Below are positions 61,937 to 64,000 of a DNA stretch of 64,000 nucleotides, one piece after another; within the stretch, counting starts at the first letter, position 1; every line of letters begins with the position of its first letter. The stretch covers positions 310,001-374,000 of the forward strand of contig NZ_RHHP01000001.1 in the NCBI RefSeq assembly GCF_003710815.1, read 5' to 3'. This stretch comes from Brevibacillus centrosporus. Its GTDB lineage: Bacteria > Bacillota > Bacilli > Brevibacillales > Brevibacillaceae. The position numbers and the translations under genes are program-made. The notes beneath the pieces were generated by a model, which saw only the letters and a list, made by a program, of their open reading frames with translations, was not told where the DNA came from and did no database searches.

Positions 61937-62683
61937 TTACGGTTTGTCTGTAATTTTTTTCTCTGCTTCCAGTTCTGCTAGGAGCTTCTTCATTTCAGCC
62001 GTCAACTCGAGTCTCTTCAGCAGATCCGGCCTGCGCTCACTGGTACGTCTCAGGGACTCTTTCAGGCGCCATTTCACGATGTTGGCATGATGTCCGGAAA
62101 GAAGGACGTCAGGTACCCTCCAGCCGCGAAATTCAGCCGGTCTCGTATAGTGGGGGTACTCCAGGAGACCCGTTGAAAAGGAATCCTCTACAGCGGACGT
62201 CTGATTGCCCAGTGCTCCAGGCTGAAGCCGAACAACACTGTCGATCACGACCATCGCTGCCAGCTCTCCGCCCGTCAAAACGTAATCGCCGATAGAAATC
62301 TCATCCGTGACCAAATGCTCGCGGATACGCTCATCATAGCCTTCGTAGTGACCGCAAACAAATACGAGATGCTCTTCCTTTGCCAGCTCCTCTGCAAGCT
62401 TCTGATTGTAGGGGACTCCCTGTGGACACATGAGGATCACGCGAGGCTTCTTCTCGCCTGCCATGGATTCGACCGCCCGAAACAACGGCTCCGGCTTGAG
62501 CACCATGCCTCCTCCGCCGCCATACGGGGTATCGTCTACAGTGCCATGCTTGCTCTCTGAGAAGTCGCGAAAGTTCGTTACGTGAAAGTCCACGATCTCT
62601 TTTTCACGCGCTTTTCCTAAAATGCTGCTAGATAAAACCCCCGCAAACATCTCGGGAAACAGGGTGAGTATATCAATGCGCAT
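61937..62683 (-). CDS. trmD: tRNA (guanine-37-N1)-methyltransferase TrmD
   Basis: 248 residues from ATG 62683; the frame continues 45 codons upstream into rimM, and family members start [13 protein letters not shown]. The SPOUT knot is clear ([38 protein letters not shown]). It also has [17 protein letters not shown]. It methylates G37 next to the anticodon and prevents frameshifting. The ribosome-binding site GGGAGG lies about 12 bases upstream, somewhat far. Confidence 0.96.
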   Translation of the reverse strand: MRIDILTLFPEMFAGVLSSSILGKAREKEIVDFHVTNFRDFSESKHGTVDDTPYGGGGGMVLKPEPLFRAVESMAGEKKPRVILMCPQGVPYNQKLAEELAKEEHLVFVCGHYEGYDERIREHLVTDEISIGDYVLTGGELAAMVVIDSVVRLQPGALGNQTSAVEDSFSTGLLEYPHYTRPAEFRGWRVPDVLLSGHHANIVKWRLKESLRRTSERRPDLLKRLELTAEMKKLLAELEAEKKITDKP

Positions 62684-62700
62684 GTGAATACGAATCCTCC

Positions 62701-63216
62701 CTACAGCAAGCCTTCCATCAGATGGCAGACCACGCGTTTGCCTTTGACATCCACTTCTTTGATGCAATCGTCGATGTAGGGCAGCAGGATTTCGCCACGT
62801 TTGCCTTTTACGACCCAAACATCGTTTGCCCCTGGCTGCATCACATCGACGATTTTCCCCAACTCTTCCCCTTGGTCCGTAACCACTTCACACCCGATCA
62901 ACTGATGGATGTAAAACTCGTCTTCTTCCAGCTCCATCAGGGACTCTTCTGGTATTTTCAGCTCTCCGCCCTTGTACTTCTCGATATCGTTAATATTCGA
63001 ATAGCCATGAAAGCTCAATATCTCGAACCCTTTGTGTGGCCGGCGAGTTGCAATTTTTAGTTTCAATGGCTCTGTCAGTGTAGGGTGGAACAATAACAGC
63101 TCGTTCCCTTTCCGAAAACGCTGATCAGGGAAATCAGTCGTCGGAATGATTCGCACTTCTCCACGCAAGCCGTGTGTATTGACCAGCTTCCCCACTCCAT
63201 AGTAACGCTTTTCCAA
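62701..63216 (-). CDS. rimM: 16S rRNA processing protein RimM
   Basis: 171 residues: N-terminal RimM barrel ([20 protein letters not shown]) and C-terminal PRC-barrel ([39 protein letters not shown]). It helps mature the 30S head and binds S19. Followed directly by trmD in the usual order. Confidence 0.96.
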   Translation of the reverse strand: MEKRYYGVGKLVNTHGLRGEVRIIPTTDFPDQRFRKGNELLLFHPTLTEPLKLKIATRRPHKGFEILSFHGYSNINDIEKYKGGELKIPEESLMELEEDEFYIHQLIGCEVVTDQGEELGKIVDVMQPGANDVWVVKGKRGEILLPYIDDCIKEVDVKGKRVVCHLMEGLL

Positions 63217-63240
63217 TCGATCCCATCCTCCTATGAACGC

Positions 63241-63663
63241 TTACCTTTGTTCTGATGCTCGCCCGCGAATCTCATGTACCTGACCATCTTTTATCAGGAT
63301 TTCCGTTCCCGCTATGATTTCATCCCAAACATCACCGATTTGCACCGTTACGGGGCTTTGTACCGTTTGATAGTCCATTTCGCTGCCCTCAGGCAAATTC
63401 TCTGCCTGCCTCAGCTGAAACTGAAGAATCTCCATTTTCTCTTTGCGCTGCTTTTCTTCCCGTGCCACTTTCTCTTGTGCGAGTGCGTATGTATCCGCTG
63501 ACTTTTTCTTTGCGTCAGCGAGTATCTTTTTCGTTTGAAACTGCCACTGCTCCCATGAGTCGCGTTGCTGGCGGATCTGTCTTGCATATTGTTCAACCAG
63601 TGCAGCGCGGGAGGCTTCCGTCATGATGATCTTGACCTGTACCGAACGAAAAATAGTGAGCAT
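63241..63663 (-). CDS. ylqD: YlqD-family protein
   Basis: 140 residues from ATG 63663 (GGGGAG site ten bases upstream). The N-terminal short beta part (LTIFRSVQVKIIMTEASRAA) is followed by a long Gln/Glu/Lys coiled coil (about 20-95) and a beta-rich end (VTVQIGDVWDEIIAGTEILI). It matches B. subtilis YlqD in place and layout. The function is unknown, perhaps RNA or ribosome linked because of its neighbours. Confidence 0.88.
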   Translation of the reverse strand: MLTIFRSVQVKIIMTEASRAALVEQYARQIRQQRDSWEQWQFQTKKILADAKKKSADTYALAQEKVAREEKQRKEKMEILQFQLRQAENLPEGSEMDYQTVQSPVTVQIGDVWDEIIAGTEILIKDGQVHEIRGRASEQR

Positions 63664-63746
63664 TTGTGCCACTCCCCTCGACTCGCCCAGAATCGCTCAT
63701 TCGAAAACATGAAGAAAAAGACTGGGAATGCTCCCAGCCTTTTCAC

Positions 63747-63974
63747 TCAAACAATTTCAACCGTGACACGCTTGTCCGTTTCCACGGATGCCGCCATCAC
63801 GACCGTGCGCAGTGCTTTCGCGATCCGTCCCTGCTTGCCAATGATCTTCCCCATATCATCAGGGTGGACCGACAATTCAAAGACGAGAGTACGCTCTTTT
63901 TCCACTGCATTCACACGAACCTCATTCGGATGATCGACGAGAGCTTTTGCGATCGTTTCGACCAGCGCTTTCAT
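63747..63974 (-). CDS. khpA: KH-domain RNA-binding protein KhpA (YlqC)
   Basis: 75 residues from the second of two adjacent ATG codons (63974), seven bases after GGAGG; the first, 63977, is also possible. A single KH domain with the GxxG loop in KIIGKQGRIAKALRTVV. KhpA pairs with KhpB (Jag) and affects cell elongation and small-RNA binding in streptococci. It lies between rpsP (outside the window) and ylqD. Confidence 0.95.
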   Translation of the reverse strand: MKALVETIAKALVDHPNEVRVNAVEKERTLVFELSVHPDDMGKIIGKQGRIAKALRTVVMAASVETDKRVTVEIV

Positions 63975-64000
63975 CATCAGACCTCCAGATGAACGGCTTA

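Overview
The window looks like a chromosomal segment of a flagellated, Gram-positive, spore-former-type Firmicute, most likely Brevibacillus or a close relative. This is judged from protein resemblance and from gene order. The order rpsP-side khpA-ylqD-rimM-trmD-rplS, rbgA-rnhB-ylqG-ylqH, sucC-sucD-dprA-topA-trmFO-xerC(codV)-hslV-hslU-codY, then the fla/che operon and rpsB-tsf, is the backbone known from Bacillus subtilis. Nearly every gene lies on the minus strand, so transcription runs from high to low coordinates. Only an I42-type inhibitor gene (48362) and a soluble chemoreceptor gene (55249) are on the plus strand. No tRNA, rRNA, CRISPR array, insertion sequence or prophage was seen.

Region by region, in transcription order. 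(1) 64000-61400: translation and ribosome genes khpA, ylqD, rimM, trmD, then rplS with its own promoter, leader and terminator. (2) 61300-56270: type I signal peptidase, rbgA, rnhB, a FliK-like protein (YlqG), a free-standing FlhB C-terminal domain (YlqH) and a YraN-family protein. (3) 56270-42930: about 13 kb of accessory genes absent from this spot in B. subtilis. They are a soluble methyl-accepting protein, two secreted proteins (one with five bacterial Ig-like repeats), a signal peptidase II with a small membrane protein, an aldehyde dehydrogenase behind a truncated ArsR remnant, a ComM-like ATPase, a chagasin-type inhibitor, a three-gene cyclic-di-GMP module (EAL, unknown, CBS-GGDEF), UPF0145, SCP2 and AlbA_2 proteins, and a lipoprotein. 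(4) 42750-32070: sucCD, dprA, topA, trmFO, xerC, hslVU and codY. (5) 31810-1225: one very long fla/che operon starting at an extended -10 promoter before flgB. It encodes the basal body, export gate and ATPase, switch, hook genes, chemotaxis core (CheY, CheB, CheA, CheW, CheC, CheD), FlhF/FlhG, SigD, a FapA-like protein, a SwrB-like protein and a truncated MltG-like protein. (6) 1120-1: rpsB with its own promoter, and the start of tsf.

How the parts work together: the operon builds the rod, C-ring and type III export apparatus (flgBC, fliEFGHIJ, fliOPQR, flhBA) and the hook with its length control (fliK, hook gene). It places and times the organelle (flhF, flhG, sigD, swrB-like) and supplies the signalling relay that steers it. 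CodY, encoded just upstream, is a known nutritional repressor of this operon in B. subtilis. The cyclic-di-GMP genes and the soluble chemoreceptor in the accessory block would plausibly feed into the same motility decision.

The points most worth a second look are: no recognisable flgD hook-cap gene in the operon; the paired FliK-like and FlhB-C-like proteins outside it; the CBS-GGDEF / unknown / EAL trio; an HslV whose second residue is Gly where B. subtilis ClpQ has its reported catalytic Ser; an ArsR gene reduced to its DNA-binding half beside an operator-like palindrome; and an unlisted 50-residue open reading frame. Several gene starts were moved inward from the longest reading frame because ribosome-binding sites decide them.
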